Made by a program: the position numbers and the translations under genes
The notes under the pieces: model-generated
What the model saw: only the letters and a program-made list of their open reading frames with translations
Database searches by the model: none
What the model was told of the DNA's origin: nothing
From: Clostridia bacterium
Lineage (GTDB): Bacteria; Bacillota; Clostridia; Oscillospirales; CAG-272
Assembly (NCBI GenBank): GCA_017483195.1
Contig: JAFULR010000002.1
Span: 58,597 to 122,596 of the forward strand
Length of the DNA: 64,000 bases
Reading direction: 5' to 3'
Shown: one piece after another, positions 18,275 through 25,877 of the stretch
How positions within the stretch are numbered: the stretch's first letter is position 1
Layout: each line of letters begins with the position of its first letter

Positions 18275-19141
18275 TTATATAATAGCTTCGTGCGATATAA
18301 TTGCGTCGTATTCTCCAAGCACCTCCTTGGAAACAAATGCGATATATACGTCAAGCTCCTTAAAGCATTTCTCGCCCTTAAAGACAACCCTTTTAAATCT
18401 CACAGCAGGCATCACCGCCTCGCCCGTAAGCGTTCTGTGCGCTATCAGCCTAATCCTCGACATGATTGAAAAAGGCAAGCTTCCAAGCTCTCTTCTCTGC
18501 ATCAATGCGTCAACAAGACTCTTGTCAAGCAAGGATGAGCAGGCATCAAGAGATGCAAAAACGACCGCCCTTTCGCTTAAAGGCTCTCTTACAAGATTTC
18601 CACTGTCAACAAGTGCCCTTAGCTTCACAGACCTGTTATTCCCATCCTCAAAGACCGAAAGCTCCCCCTCGCGCCTTGCATGTGACGATCTGAAAAAGCC
18701 CCCGCCCTTCAATGTAAATATAGAGCTTATCAGTGTCAGAAATGCAAATATCCATACGTCAATCCCATCGTCGTCGGCAATCTCTCCTGCCGGAATGTCA
18801 GATTGATTAATGAAATAAAACAAAGCAGTCATCACTCCGCCGAGCAGCGCAGAAACAAAAAAATATATCAACACACTCTTGGCAATATCACGGGCTCTGC
18901 TTTTGCGGGAGGCAAATGCTATAATGCACATAAGAACAGGAACACTTACGTCCAAAGCAAATCTCAAATGCGCACCCGAGTTTATAAAAAGCGAAGCGAC
19001 CGAATAAGCTCCCCCGAGAGCACTTGCAACACATACACGTAAAACGGGCAATCTTTTGTGTAAAAGCAAGCACAGAAAATAAAAGCACAAAAAGTCCATA
19101 CTAAAATTGATAAGAAACAGCAGATCACCGTAAACTACCAT
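18275..19141 (-). CDS. spoIIGA: Sigma-E processing peptidase SpoIIGA
   Basis: Novel-type aspartic protease of the sporulation septum that removes the pro-sequence from pro-sigma-E after a forespore signal. The 288-residue protein has five hydrophobic spans in the first 145 residues, then a soluble protease domain. The active-site motif A-L-V-D-S-G-N (D179) and the following E-P-L are conserved. The start follows GGGAG. It is co-transcribed with sigE. The two together are a strong sign that the organism forms endospores. Confidence 0.94.
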   Translation of the reverse strand: MVVYGDLLFLINFSMDFLCFYFLCLLLHKRLPVLRVCVASALGGAYSVASLFINSGAHLRFALDVSVPVLMCIIAFASRKSRARDIAKSVLIYFFVSALLGGVMTALFYFINQSDIPAGEIADDDGIDVWIFAFLTLISSIFTLKGGGFFRSSHARREGELSVFEDGNNRSVKLRALVDSGNLVREPLSERAVVFASLDACSSLLDKSLVDALMQRRELGSLPFSIMSRIRLIAHRTLTGEAVMPAVRFKRVVFKGEKCFKELDVYIAFVSKEVLGEYDAIISHEAII

Positions 19142-19170
19142 TTTTTAACTCCCAATATAAGCTTTACTCA

Positions 19171-19204
19171 ATTATAGTATCCAAGCAAAGCAAATATTGT
19201 CAAA
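19171..19204 (-). promoter_or_regulatory. spoIIG-type promoter with wide spacer and candidate Spo0A box
   Basis: Minus strand: TTGACA (19198-19203) and TATAAT (19171-19176) are separated by 21 bases instead of 17. On the plus strand TGTCAAA (19198-19204) overlaps the -35 and fits the Spo0A-box core TGTCRAA. The Bacillus spoIIG promoter is known for a similarly wide spacer with Spo0A boxes at the -35. A TACTAT at 18-base spacing is an alternative -10. Confidence 0.55.
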
Positions 19205-19230
19205 GCTTGTGTAAAAATCACCGTTTTCTA

Positions 19231-19259
19231 TTTACTTATCCGAATTTTTGTGATACAAT
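19231..19259 (+). promoter_or_regulatory. Sigma-A promoter of aspartate kinase
   Basis: -35 TTTACT (19231-19236), 17-base spacer, extended -10 TGA-TACAAT (19254-19259). It is divergent from the spoIIG promoter. Confidence 0.7.
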
Positions 19260-19277
19260 AGACGTGATTATTTGACA

Positions 19278-19317
19278 TGGTGAAGCAAAAGCGCATAAAA
19301 TGTTATTAGCTTCACCA
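19278..19317 (+). other. Hairpin in aspartate kinase leader
   Basis: A 9-bp perfect stem (19278-19286 with 19309-19317) around a 22-base loop in the 5' leader. It does not match the lysine riboswitch and has no T-run, so its role is unknown. Confidence 0.35.
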
Positions 19318-19352
19318 AAAAGCGACGTTATTTTTAAGAAAGGAATCACAAT

Positions 19353-20669
19353 ATGCAATTAAAGGTTGTAAAGTTCGGCGGATCTTCTCTCTCGGACACA
19401 GAGCATTTTATGCGTGTGGCAAGCATAATCAAAGCGGACCCCACTCGCAGATATGTTGTGGCAAGCGCTCCGGGAAAAAGAACGGATGATGACCAAAAGG
19501 TCACAGATATGCTCTACACATGCTATAATATGATAAAAAACCGCGAGGATATTACGGACTACTACCAGAAAATCGTGGAAAGATATACGGGTATAATATC
19601 CGGTCTTAACCTGAATTTTGACATCACAGGCGAGCTCGAATACATAAAGAGCGCTATGATGGCTCGCTCAGGACGCGACTTCGCCGCAAGCAGGGGCGAG
19701 TATTTAAATTCTCTAATTCTTGCTAAATATTTGGGCTTTGACTTTATCGATGCAGAAAACGTTATCTTCTTTAAGGATAACGGAAGCTTTGACGAAGAAA
19801 AGACCAATGAGGCTATGAAAGCGGAGCTTAAAAAACACAAAAATGCCGTAATTCCCGGCTTTTACGGTTCTATGCCAAACGGAACAATAAAGACCTTCAC
19901 CCGTGGCGGCTCGGATATCACGGGCTCAATAGTGGCTCGCGCTTCAAATGCCGATCTTTATGAAAACTGGACTGACGTTTCGGGATTTCTTATGGCAGAC
20001 CCAAGAATAGTTAAAGATCCCCTTCCCATTTCCACAGTAACCTACAGAGAGCTTCGCGAGCTTTCGTATATGGGCGCGGGTGTTCTCCACGAGGATTCAA
20101 TTTTCCCCGTACAGAAGGAAGGCATCACCATTAATATACGAAACACCAACCATCCCGAGGACGAAGGCACGCTCATCGTCCCCAATATGTACACGGACGA
20201 AAACGAGCATCTCATCACAGGTGTTGCGGGCAAAAAGGGTTTTTCCGTTATCAATATCGAAAAGAACAGAATGGGCGGAGAATTCGGATTTGCCGCACGA
20301 GTATTCAAATGTCTTGACAATTACGCAATCCACACCGAGCACCTCGCATCCGGTATCGATACGATGAGCCATATCGTAAGCACCAAGGAGCTTAATAGCA
20401 AAATGGATGAGCTCGTTACAGAGCTTCACAGGGTAACGGACGCAGACAATATAACAGTTGATACAGGTCTCGCTCTTGTTGCCGTGGTTGGCCGCGGAAT
20501 GAAGGAATCAAAGGGTACTGCGGCGCGCATCTTCTCAGCTATCTCGGGCGCGGGAGTCAACGTAAGAATGATCGACCAGGGTTCAAGTGAGCTTAATATC
20601 GTGGTTGCCATTTATGAAAGCGACTATGAAAAAACTATTCAGGCAATCTATAATGAATTCATTAAATAA
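19353..20669 (+). CDS. Aspartate kinase
   Basis: Phosphorylates aspartate, the first step to lysine, threonine, methionine and diaminopimelate. The 438-residue monofunctional enzyme has K-F-G-G-S-S at 7-12, the G-G-S-D-I-T-G motif near residue 189 and paired ACT regulatory domains from about residue 300, so feedback inhibition is expected. The start follows AGAAAGGAA. It stands alone between its own promoter and a weak terminator hairpin. Which end product inhibits it cannot be told here, so no symbol is given. Confidence 0.95.
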   Translation: MQLKVVKFGGSSLSDTEHFMRVASIIKADPTRRYVVASAPGKRTDDDQKVTDMLYTCYNMIKNREDITDYYQKIVERYTGIISGLNLNFDITGELEYIKSAMMARSGRDFAASRGEYLNSLILAKYLGFDFIDAENVIFFKDNGSFDEEKTNEAMKAELKKHKNAVIPGFYGSMPNGTIKTFTRGGSDITGSIVARASNADLYENWTDVSGFLMADPRIVKDPLPISTVTYRELRELSYMGAGVLHEDSIFPVQKEGITINIRNTNHPEDEGTLIVPNMYTDENEHLITGVAGKKGFSVINIEKNRMGGEFGFAARVFKCLDNYAIHTEHLASGIDTMSHIVSTKELNSKMDELVTELHRVTDADNITVDTGLALVAVVGRGMKESKGTAARIFSAISGAGVNVRMIDQGSSELNIVVAIYESDYEKTIQAIYNEFIK

Positions 20670-20674
20670 ATCAA

Positions 20675-20696
20675 GGGGACTTTGATAAAAGTCCCC
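20675..20696 (+). terminator. Hairpin after aspartate kinase
   Basis: A 9-bp stem with a GATA loop (20675-20683 with 20688-20696). The T-run comes only about 12 bases later, so termination may be partial. Confidence 0.5.
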
Positions 20697-20726
20697 CAAA
20701 AACTTTCATTTTTTTCAAAAAAAGTA

Positions 20727-20754
20727 TTGACAAATCCAAAAAATATGGTATAAT
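20727..20754 (+). promoter_or_regulatory. Promoter of rplJL
   Basis: -35 TTGACA (20727-20732), 16-base spacer, extended -10 TGG-TATAAT (20749-20754); a strong consensus promoter. Confidence 0.9.
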
Positions 20755-20761
20755 ACTTGTG

Positions 20762-20887
20762 TTATCCAAAGACAGCAGGTTCCGGTAAAGGCGCAAGCTC
20801 TCCTGCCGAGGAAGATTTTATACTTTAATATTTTTGTTAATGTGAGTCTTTCCTTGGGGTGCTATGCCTTTATGGAAGGATTTTTTT
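20762..20887 (+). promoter_or_regulatory. Ribosomal protein L10 leader RNA with attenuator
   Basis: The 5' leader carries the conserved L10(L12)4 binding motif: C-C-A-A-A-G-A-C-A-G-C-A-G-G paired with C-C-T-G-C-C-G-A-G-G-A-A-G across an arm (20766-20815). A hairpin at 20851-20880 followed by T7 would act as the attenuator. By family knowledge, excess L10 binds this leader and shuts rplJL down. Confidence 0.88.
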
Positions 20888-20921
20888 ATTACATTCGTTA
20901 AATTAACAGGAGGAAAGTACA

Positions 20922-21452
20922 ATGCCAAGTAAAGTAATACTTGAAAAGAAGCAACAGGTTGTTGCTGAACTTTCTGCTCAGATCAAAGAATCTGTTTCCG
21001 GTGTTCTTGTAAATTACCAGGGTATCACAGTTGATGCTGATACAGCAATGCGTAAGGAACTCCGTGAGGCAGGCGTTGACTATAAGGTAGTTAAGAACTC
21101 CCTTACAGGCAGAGCTTGCGAGGATGCAGGTTACGGCGAAATGAAGCAGTACCTTTCTGGTATGACTGCTATCGCTATTTCCAAGGATGACGCGGTTGCT
21201 CCCGCAAAGATCCTTAAGAAGTATGCAGATAAGGTTCAGTCCTTCCAGATTCTTGCAGGTTATGTTGACGGTGTTGTCGTTAACGAAGCTACAGTTAACG
21301 AGCTCGCAAACATCCCCTCAAGAGAAACACTTATTGCGAAATTCCTTGGAAGCATCCAGAGCCCTCTTTACGGCTTTGCATATGCTATTCAGGCAATTAT
21401 CGACAAGGACGGAGAAGCTGCTCCCGCAGAGGAAGCTCCCGCTGCAGAATAA
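20922..21452 (+). CDS. rplJ: 50S ribosomal protein L10
   Basis: Base of the ribosomal stalk that carries L7/L12 dimers and recruits translation factors. The 176-residue protein has the usual Y-Q-G-I-T-V-x-x-x-T-x-x-R-x-E-L-R amino region (about 30-50) and a carboxyl helix for L7/L12. The tail is acidic and Ala/Glu-rich. The start follows AGGAGG. It is regulated through the leader just upstream. Confidence 0.97.
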   Translation: MPSKVILEKKQQVVAELSAQIKESVSGVLVNYQGITVDADTAMRKELREAGVDYKVVKNSLTGRACEDAGYGEMKQYLSGMTAIAISKDDAVAPAKILKKYADKVQSFQILAGYVDGVVVNEATVNELANIPSRETLIAKFLGSIQSPLYGFAYAIQAIIDKDGEAAPAEEAPAAE

Positions 21453-21527
21453 TCTGCAAACAATCACCGCGTAAAAAAATCGCATCATAAACACAAAAAT
21501 TTTTATTGAATTTTGGAGGATTTAAAA

Positions 21528-21899
21528 ATGGCTAACGAAAAGATTACAGCTATTGTTGAAACAATTAAAGGTTTGACTATTCTTGAGTTGAACGAACTCG
21601 TAAAGGCAGTTGAAGAGGAATTCGGCGTATCCGCTGCTCCCGTTGCTGCTGTTGGTGTTGCTGCTCCTGCTGCTGCAGTTGAAGAGAAGACAGAATTTGA
21701 CGTAGTTCTTGCATCCTTCGGTGCTAAGAAGCTCGACGTTATCAAGGTTGTTCGTGAGCTCACAGGTCTTGGTCTTAAGGACGCTAAGGACCTCGTTGAA
21801 GCAGCTCCCAAGACACTTAAGGAAGGCGTTTCCAAGGACGAAGCTGAAAAAATCAAAGAGTCTCTCGTTGCTGCTGGCGCAACTGTTGAAATTAAATAA
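21528..21899 (+). CDS. rplL: 50S ribosomal protein L7/L12
   Basis: Acidic stalk protein, 123 residues. An amino dimerisation domain is followed by an Ala/Val-rich hinge (about 37-52) and the carboxyl factor-binding domain ([23 protein letters not shown]). The ATG at 21528 sits nine bases after GGAGGA; the upstream ATG in the same frame would place the start on the ribosome site itself. It is cotranscribed with rplJ and followed by a terminator. Confidence 0.98.
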   Translation: MANEKITAIVETIKGLTILELNELVKAVEEEFGVSAAPVAAVGVAAPAAAVEEKTEFDVVLASFGAKKLDVIKVVRELTGLGLKDAKDLVEAAPKTLKEGVSKDEAEKIKESLVAAGATVEIK

Positions 21900-21934
21900 T
21901 TTAGTTTCAAAGAAACTTTTTACTTGCTGTACAA

Positions 21935-21970
21935 AACAGGACACGAAATCGTGTCCTGTTTTTGTTTTTA
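21935..21970 (+). terminator. Terminator after rplL
   Basis: Near-perfect 12-bp stem A-A-C-A-G-G-A-C-A-C-G-A with its complement, then T-rich sequence. Confidence 0.85.
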
Positions 21971-21978
21971 TTTATATT

Positions 21979-23016
21979 TTAATCCGGCAATACCGTATAA
22001 TCGTATATCAATTCTTCGAGGTTCTTGCCCACAAGGTCATAGTAAACACTTCTGTCGTCATTAATATAGAAATAGCAATCTTTGATGAAATACAGCCTTT
22101 CACCGTTAATTTCAATAAAATGAGTGGGAGTTTCAGCCCCAAGATAGATATCGTCTGTAAGTATATTAAATTCAAGTTCAAATACGGGAATTTCGCAAAC
22201 CGGTGTTCCGTCAATCAGATGGAGTTGGCAATGATCATACCACGTTTCAAGACCAAAACGACTTACAAAATTTGTCCCATCTCGGAATACGGGCAAATAC
22301 ATTAGCTCAAAGTAATTACCCTTCCCGTCGCTATAGAATTCTCCGTTAATAAAGTTCAATCTTTTAACGGTACCGTCATTCAAAATGAATTGAACAACAA
22401 CGTATCCACCGTCGTCGATCTGAGTTTTTTCTTCAGAAACGGACCTTACTTCAAGCAGCTGATAATCCTTAAAAATACTTGAAATTACCGCCTTATCGGT
22501 TGATGACGAAATATATGTGAATGAAACGGGTGGCAACGGACCACCGCCGCCCGATATCATCTTTATCTCCGCAATATTCTCTGCACTAACGTCGTTAAGC
22601 CACTCGCAGCCTGCCTGATTGCGCAGGATATCGTTAACGACGCGAAGCTCCATTTCATATCCGCAAATATCACAAAACATATCCGCGTCCCAGTCTTCAT
22701 GAGGGGACTTTTGGCAGCTTCCGTCACAGGATTCACCAATCATATGCTCACAGTGACCGTAATAGTTGGATACATAGTAAAACTCATGTCCTTGATGCCC
22801 AAAATTGTAACCGCAAACGTCGCACCGCAAATCGTGGTTATCGTCAATATGTTTTCCGTAGAAATAAATTTCACCAGTATTGTCCCCTATTTGAGGAGAT
22901 AGTATCCAATGGTGTGTGTCAGAACACTTCCATTTGCTCTCACCGCAAGCAGCAAGACAACTAAGGCATAAAATAAATACCAAAGCTAAAACCGATAATT
23001 TTTTCATAAATTTCAC
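21979..23016 (-). CDS. Hypothetical lipoprotein with Cys-rich amino region
   Basis: A 345-residue surface lipoprotein: basic start, hydrophobic core and lipobox L-A-A-C (C24). The amino third holds CxxC motifs in a C-D-x-C-G-Y context (near residues 65-70 and 115-120) with many His and Asp residues, suggesting bound metal. The carboxyl part (about 160-345) is mixed beta and has no motif I recognise. It shares the taste for C-x-x-C-G motifs with the two lipoproteins near 28-30 kb, but the repeat type differs. The start follows GAAAGGAAG. It appears to be a single-gene unit. Confidence 0.7.
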   Translation of the reverse strand: MKFMKKLSVLALVFILCLSCLAACGESKWKCSDTHHWILSPQIGDNTGEIYFYGKHIDDNHDLRCDVCGYNFGHQGHEFYYVSNYYGHCEHMIGESCDGSCQKSPHEDWDADMFCDICGYEMELRVVNDILRNQAGCEWLNDVSAENIAEIKMISGGGGPLPPVSFTYISSSTDKAVISSIFKDYQLLEVRSVSEEKTQIDDGGYVVVQFILNDGTVKRLNFINGEFYSDGKGNYFELMYLPVFRDGTNFVSRFGLETWYDHCQLHLIDGTPVCEIPVFELEFNILTDDIYLGAETPTHFIEINGERLYFIKDCYFYINDDRSVYYDLVGKNLEELIYDYTVLPD

Positions 23017-23099
23017 TTCCTTTCACTAATATAGTGTACAAAAATCAAAAAAAGTGTAATAAATTTCAAAAAAAATTAATTTTTTTTGAAAAAAAGTGA

Positions 23100-24008
23100 T
23101 TATTTTGCAGTATTTCTCTCAAAATCAAACAAATATTGCTGAGCAACGCCCGCGTATCTGCCAAATGTCGCAGGGTCAAAATCCTTTTCAAAATACTTGT
23201 CAAGCACACGCTTCATCCATACGTCAACGGGAAACGGATCAAGTCTTTCAAAGCCGAAAAGCAACGCGCACGAGGCAACCTTAAGTCCAATTCCCTTCAC
23301 TCTGCAAAGATATGCGAGCGCGTCGTCAAGCTTCTTAATGCCCCTCAGCTCCGCTTCATTTATCTCTCCACTGCACCATTTTGTCGCAGCATCCATTATG
23401 TACTTTGCGCGAAATCCCGTTTTGAGCGAGAAAATGAACTCCTCCCCCGCGCCAAGTATCGCCTCAGCAGTCGGAAACGAATAAAACTCCCTGCCCTCCG
23501 CACCGTGATCCCGCATTAATGATGCATCGATCTGCCTACCAAGCGCGAACGAGAGCGAATCGATTATCTTTTTTATTCTCGGAATATTGTTGTTCTGGGA
23601 AATTATAAACGAACAAACCGCCTCCCAAGGCTCCTGGCGCAATATCCTTATTCCCCTTCCGCACTCCAAAGCCTTCACAAAGGTGGGATTTTGGCAATTT
23701 CCAAGCAGCTCCTCATCGATCGCATCGTAATCCTCGTCAAGCGCGAAATAGTGGCACCAGATGTCATAAAAATCCTCAGCGGTGGAATTATAAATGATAA
23801 GCTCCTGCTCCGTCTGCTTTATTGAGATAAGCCTACCAAAAGCCACTCCAAGCCACTCATCCCCTACTCTCTCCCATCTGAAAGCCTGACCGCAGTCGAG
23901 CGTTTTCGCAAGATCGTAAGCGCCCCTGTACTCTATGCGAACAAAAGGAAGACTTCCCTCGTATTCCGTTTTTACGTCATTAAAAAATTTACTCATTTTT
24001 TCATCCAA
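23100..24008 (-). CDS. 8-oxoguanine DNA glycosylase, OGG1-like
   Basis: Bifunctional base-excision repair glycosylase/lyase that removes 8-oxoguanine. The 302-residue protein has the amino OGG_N-like domain (C-G-Q-A-F-R-W near 39-45) and the HhH-GPD core with K-G-I-G-L-K-V-A. Catalytic Lys243 and Asp262 (F-P-V-D-V-W) are 19 residues apart, exactly as K249 and D268 in human OGG1. The MutY/Nth iron-sulphur cysteines are absent, as expected. An ATG five codons in is an alternative start. Its promoter overlaps that of mnmM. Confidence 0.9.
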   Translation of the reverse strand: MDEKMSKFFNDVKTEYEGSLPFVRIEYRGAYDLAKTLDCGQAFRWERVGDEWLGVAFGRLISIKQTEQELIIYNSTAEDFYDIWCHYFALDEDYDAIDEELLGNCQNPTFVKALECGRGIRILRQEPWEAVCSFIISQNNNIPRIKKIIDSLSFALGRQIDASLMRDHGAEGREFYSFPTAEAILGAGEEFIFSLKTGFRAKYIMDAATKWCSGEINEAELRGIKKLDDALAYLCRVKGIGLKVASCALLFGFERLDPFPVDVWMKRVLDKYFEKDFDPATFGRYAGVAQQYLFDFERNTAK

Positions 24009-24012
24009 TCTC

Positions 24013-24041
24013 TTGCTTTATAAAGTAAAATAATATATAAT
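24013..24041 (+). promoter_or_regulatory. Promoter of mnmM operon
   Basis: -35 TTGCTT (24013-24018), 17-base spacer, -10 TATAAT (24036-24041). It interleaves with the opposite-strand glycosylase promoter. Confidence 0.65.
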
Positions 24042-24042
24042 A

Positions 24043-24071
24043 ATTATATCACAAAAAATTTCAACTTGCAA
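24043..24071 (-). promoter_or_regulatory. Promoter of 8-oxoguanine glycosylase gene
   Basis: Minus strand: -35 TTGCAA (24066-24071), 17-base spacer, extended -10 TGA-TATAAT (24043-24048). The -10 lies one base from the opposing -10. Confidence 0.72.
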
Positions 24072-24099
24072 TATTTTTATAAGGAGTAAGGCAATAATA

Positions 24100-24651
24100 A
24101 TGATTGAGCTTCTTGATCTACATAAAAGATTTATACTTGAGCATCTGCATGCAGGCGATACAGCAGTTGATTTCACTATGGGAAACGGTCACGATACCGA
24201 ATTTTTATCCAAGACCGTCGGCGAGAACGGTAAGGTATATGCCTTTGATATCCAGGCAAGCGCCGTGGAATCCACTCGCAAAAATCTTGCGGCTGCAGGT
24301 TGTCCGAATAACTATACACTCATTCACGACTCCCACCACAATGTTAAAAACTATGTAAATGAGCCAATAAAAGCGGGAATGTTCAATCTCGGCTACCTGC
24401 CCGGAGGAGATAAATCCATAACCACTATGCGTGCAACGACACTTCCCGCAATTGAGGCAGCTATAGAGCTTCTCGGAAAGGACGCCATCCTGCTTATCGC
24501 AGTATATCCCGGACATCCGGAGGGCGATGCCGAGGGCAAGGAAATTTCGGAGTATCTTTCCACCCTCTCCCGCTTTAAGGTATGCTGCACAAAGGTACAG
24601 ATCGTAAATTCACCCACCTCACCCTATTTTATGATGGTAGAAACGAAGTAA
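24100..24651 (+). CDS. mnmM: tRNA wobble-uridine methyltransferase MnmM (YtqB)
   Basis: SAM-dependent methyltransferase of 183 residues in the YtqB/rRNA-methylase family, shown in Bacillus to methylate nm5s2U to mnm5s2U at tRNA position 34. Seen here: the SAM motif V-D-F-T-M-G-N-G-H-D-T near 23-33, acidic motif F-D-I-Q at about 45, N-L-G-Y-L-P-G-G-D-K near 96-105, and Y-P-G-H-P-E-G near 136. The start follows AAGGAG. The next gene begins on the base after its stop. Confidence 0.85.
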   Translation: MIELLDLHKRFILEHLHAGDTAVDFTMGNGHDTEFLSKTVGENGKVYAFDIQASAVESTRKNLAAAGCPNNYTLIHDSHHNVKNYVNEPIKAGMFNLGYLPGGDKSITTMRATTLPAIEAAIELLGKDAILLIAVYPGHPEGDAEGKEISEYLSTLSRFKVCCTKVQIVNSPTSPYFMMVETK

Positions 24652-25866
24652 ATGAAACAGGAAAACAAAAAAAACTCTTCATATAATAAAATAAGGAACA
24701 ATCTCTATGCAAATGTAGAGCGTCACGAGCTGACAGAACGAAAGACCTTCGGTATTGTAGCTCTCTCGGCACTCATGCTTGCTTCAATACTGCTCTTCGT
24801 TGCCGCTATGATAGAAACAGGCTCAAAAAAGGAATATATATACGTTTTCGGCGATACGGAGCAGGAGCTTAGCGAAAAGCTCGCCTTCTCCGACGGCGTA
24901 CAGTATATCGATATGGTCGCTCTTGCTACCTTTTGCAATATGGAGAGTATAGAGAAAGGCTTTGCGATCAACGGTACGTACATCAAGCTTGAAAACGGAA
25001 GCAGCTTAGCCACAGTCAACGGCTTTAATGTTTCTTTAAGCGAAAAAGTGATAATAGACGAAAAACACGTTCTGATACCCATTGAGGATGCTAAAAAACT
25101 GATTTTCGGCATTGATATTGACATAAGTGGCGAAAAGACCGTGATAACTGCAACTGAAAATATCTATATGATAGCGAAAAATGTTGAATTCGATTACGTG
25201 ACGGACGTATCCGCATATCTTGAATACATTAATTCAAAGGATCAATATATATCGATCCTGGCAAATAAGCAACACTCAATAGGCGAAGACTTTTCTCCTG
25301 CAAAATTAGTTGAGATACCCAAAAAATATCGCAGAACCGATAGAGTACTTAAGCTGGATCTGACCGCAGAAAAAGCGCTTGAGGCAATGATGCAGGATAT
25401 GTTCGCTCTCGGCATTGACGATGTGTGCGTGCAGAGTGCGTACCGAACCTACGCCGAACAGCAAAATCTTTTTAACAATTACGTAAATTCCGAAATTAAT
25501 AAAGGTCTTAGCCGTGACGAAGCTATCGCAAACGCGAATAAATACTCTGCAAGACCCGAATACAGTGAGCACAGAACGGGACTCTGCGTTGACTTTTTCG
25601 TTCCCTCCTGTATGTTGGAGCTTGAAAATTACGGATATGAGGGAAGCTACCCTAACGACGTCGGCTTCACCGAGACCAATGCGTACCCTTGGCTGCTCAA
25701 AAACTGCTGGAAATACGGCTTCATCCTTCGTTACCCCGAGGACAAGGTGGATATCACGGGATATTCATATGAAAGCTGGCATTATCGCTTTGTAGGACTT
25801 GAGGTCGCCTCAATAATTCACCAAACCGGACTTTCTTACGAGGAATATCTTGAAATTTTTAAATAA
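24652..25866 (+). CDS. VanY-type D-Ala-D-Ala carboxypeptidase, membrane-anchored
   Basis: Peptidase of family M15B that trims the terminal D-Ala from peptidoglycan stems. The 404-residue protein has a cytoplasmic amino tail, one membrane span (about 32-53), a region like the copper-amine-oxidase-N stalk domain (about 60-170) and a VanY domain. Zinc ligands H307 (S-E-H-R-T-G), D314 and H377 (S-W-H-Y-R) are all present, as is the S-A-Y-R-T motif. It probably works in wall remodelling outside the membrane. There is no van resistance cassette nearby, so no resistance role is implied. Confidence 0.88.
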   Translation: MKQENKKNSSYNKIRNNLYANVERHELTERKTFGIVALSALMLASILLFVAAMIETGSKKEYIYVFGDTEQELSEKLAFSDGVQYIDMVALATFCNMESIEKGFAINGTYIKLENGSSLATVNGFNVSLSEKVIIDEKHVLIPIEDAKKLIFGIDIDISGEKTVITATENIYMIAKNVEFDYVTDVSAYLEYINSKDQYISILANKQHSIGEDFSPAKLVEIPKKYRRTDRVLKLDLTAEKALEAMMQDMFALGIDDVCVQSAYRTYAEQQNLFNNYVNSEINKGLSRDEAIANANKYSARPEYSEHRTGLCVDFFVPSCMLELENYGYEGSYPNDVGFTETNAYPWLLKNCWKYGFILRYPEDKVDITGYSYESWHYRFVGLEVASIIHQTGLSYEEYLEIFK

Positions 25867-25877
25867 AAGGAGAAAAA

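Noticed and set aside
19278..19352. A lysine riboswitch before aspartate kinase.
   Set aside because: The leader is under 100 bases and shows a single hairpin, far short of the multi-helix lysine aptamer.
24652..25866. A vancomycin-resistance gene cluster, from the VanY-type protein and the VanZ-like and VanRS-like proteins elsewhere in the window.
   Set aside because: The genes are scattered over tens of kilobases and there is no VanH, ligase or VanX. Such families are ordinary chromosomal genes in Clostridia.
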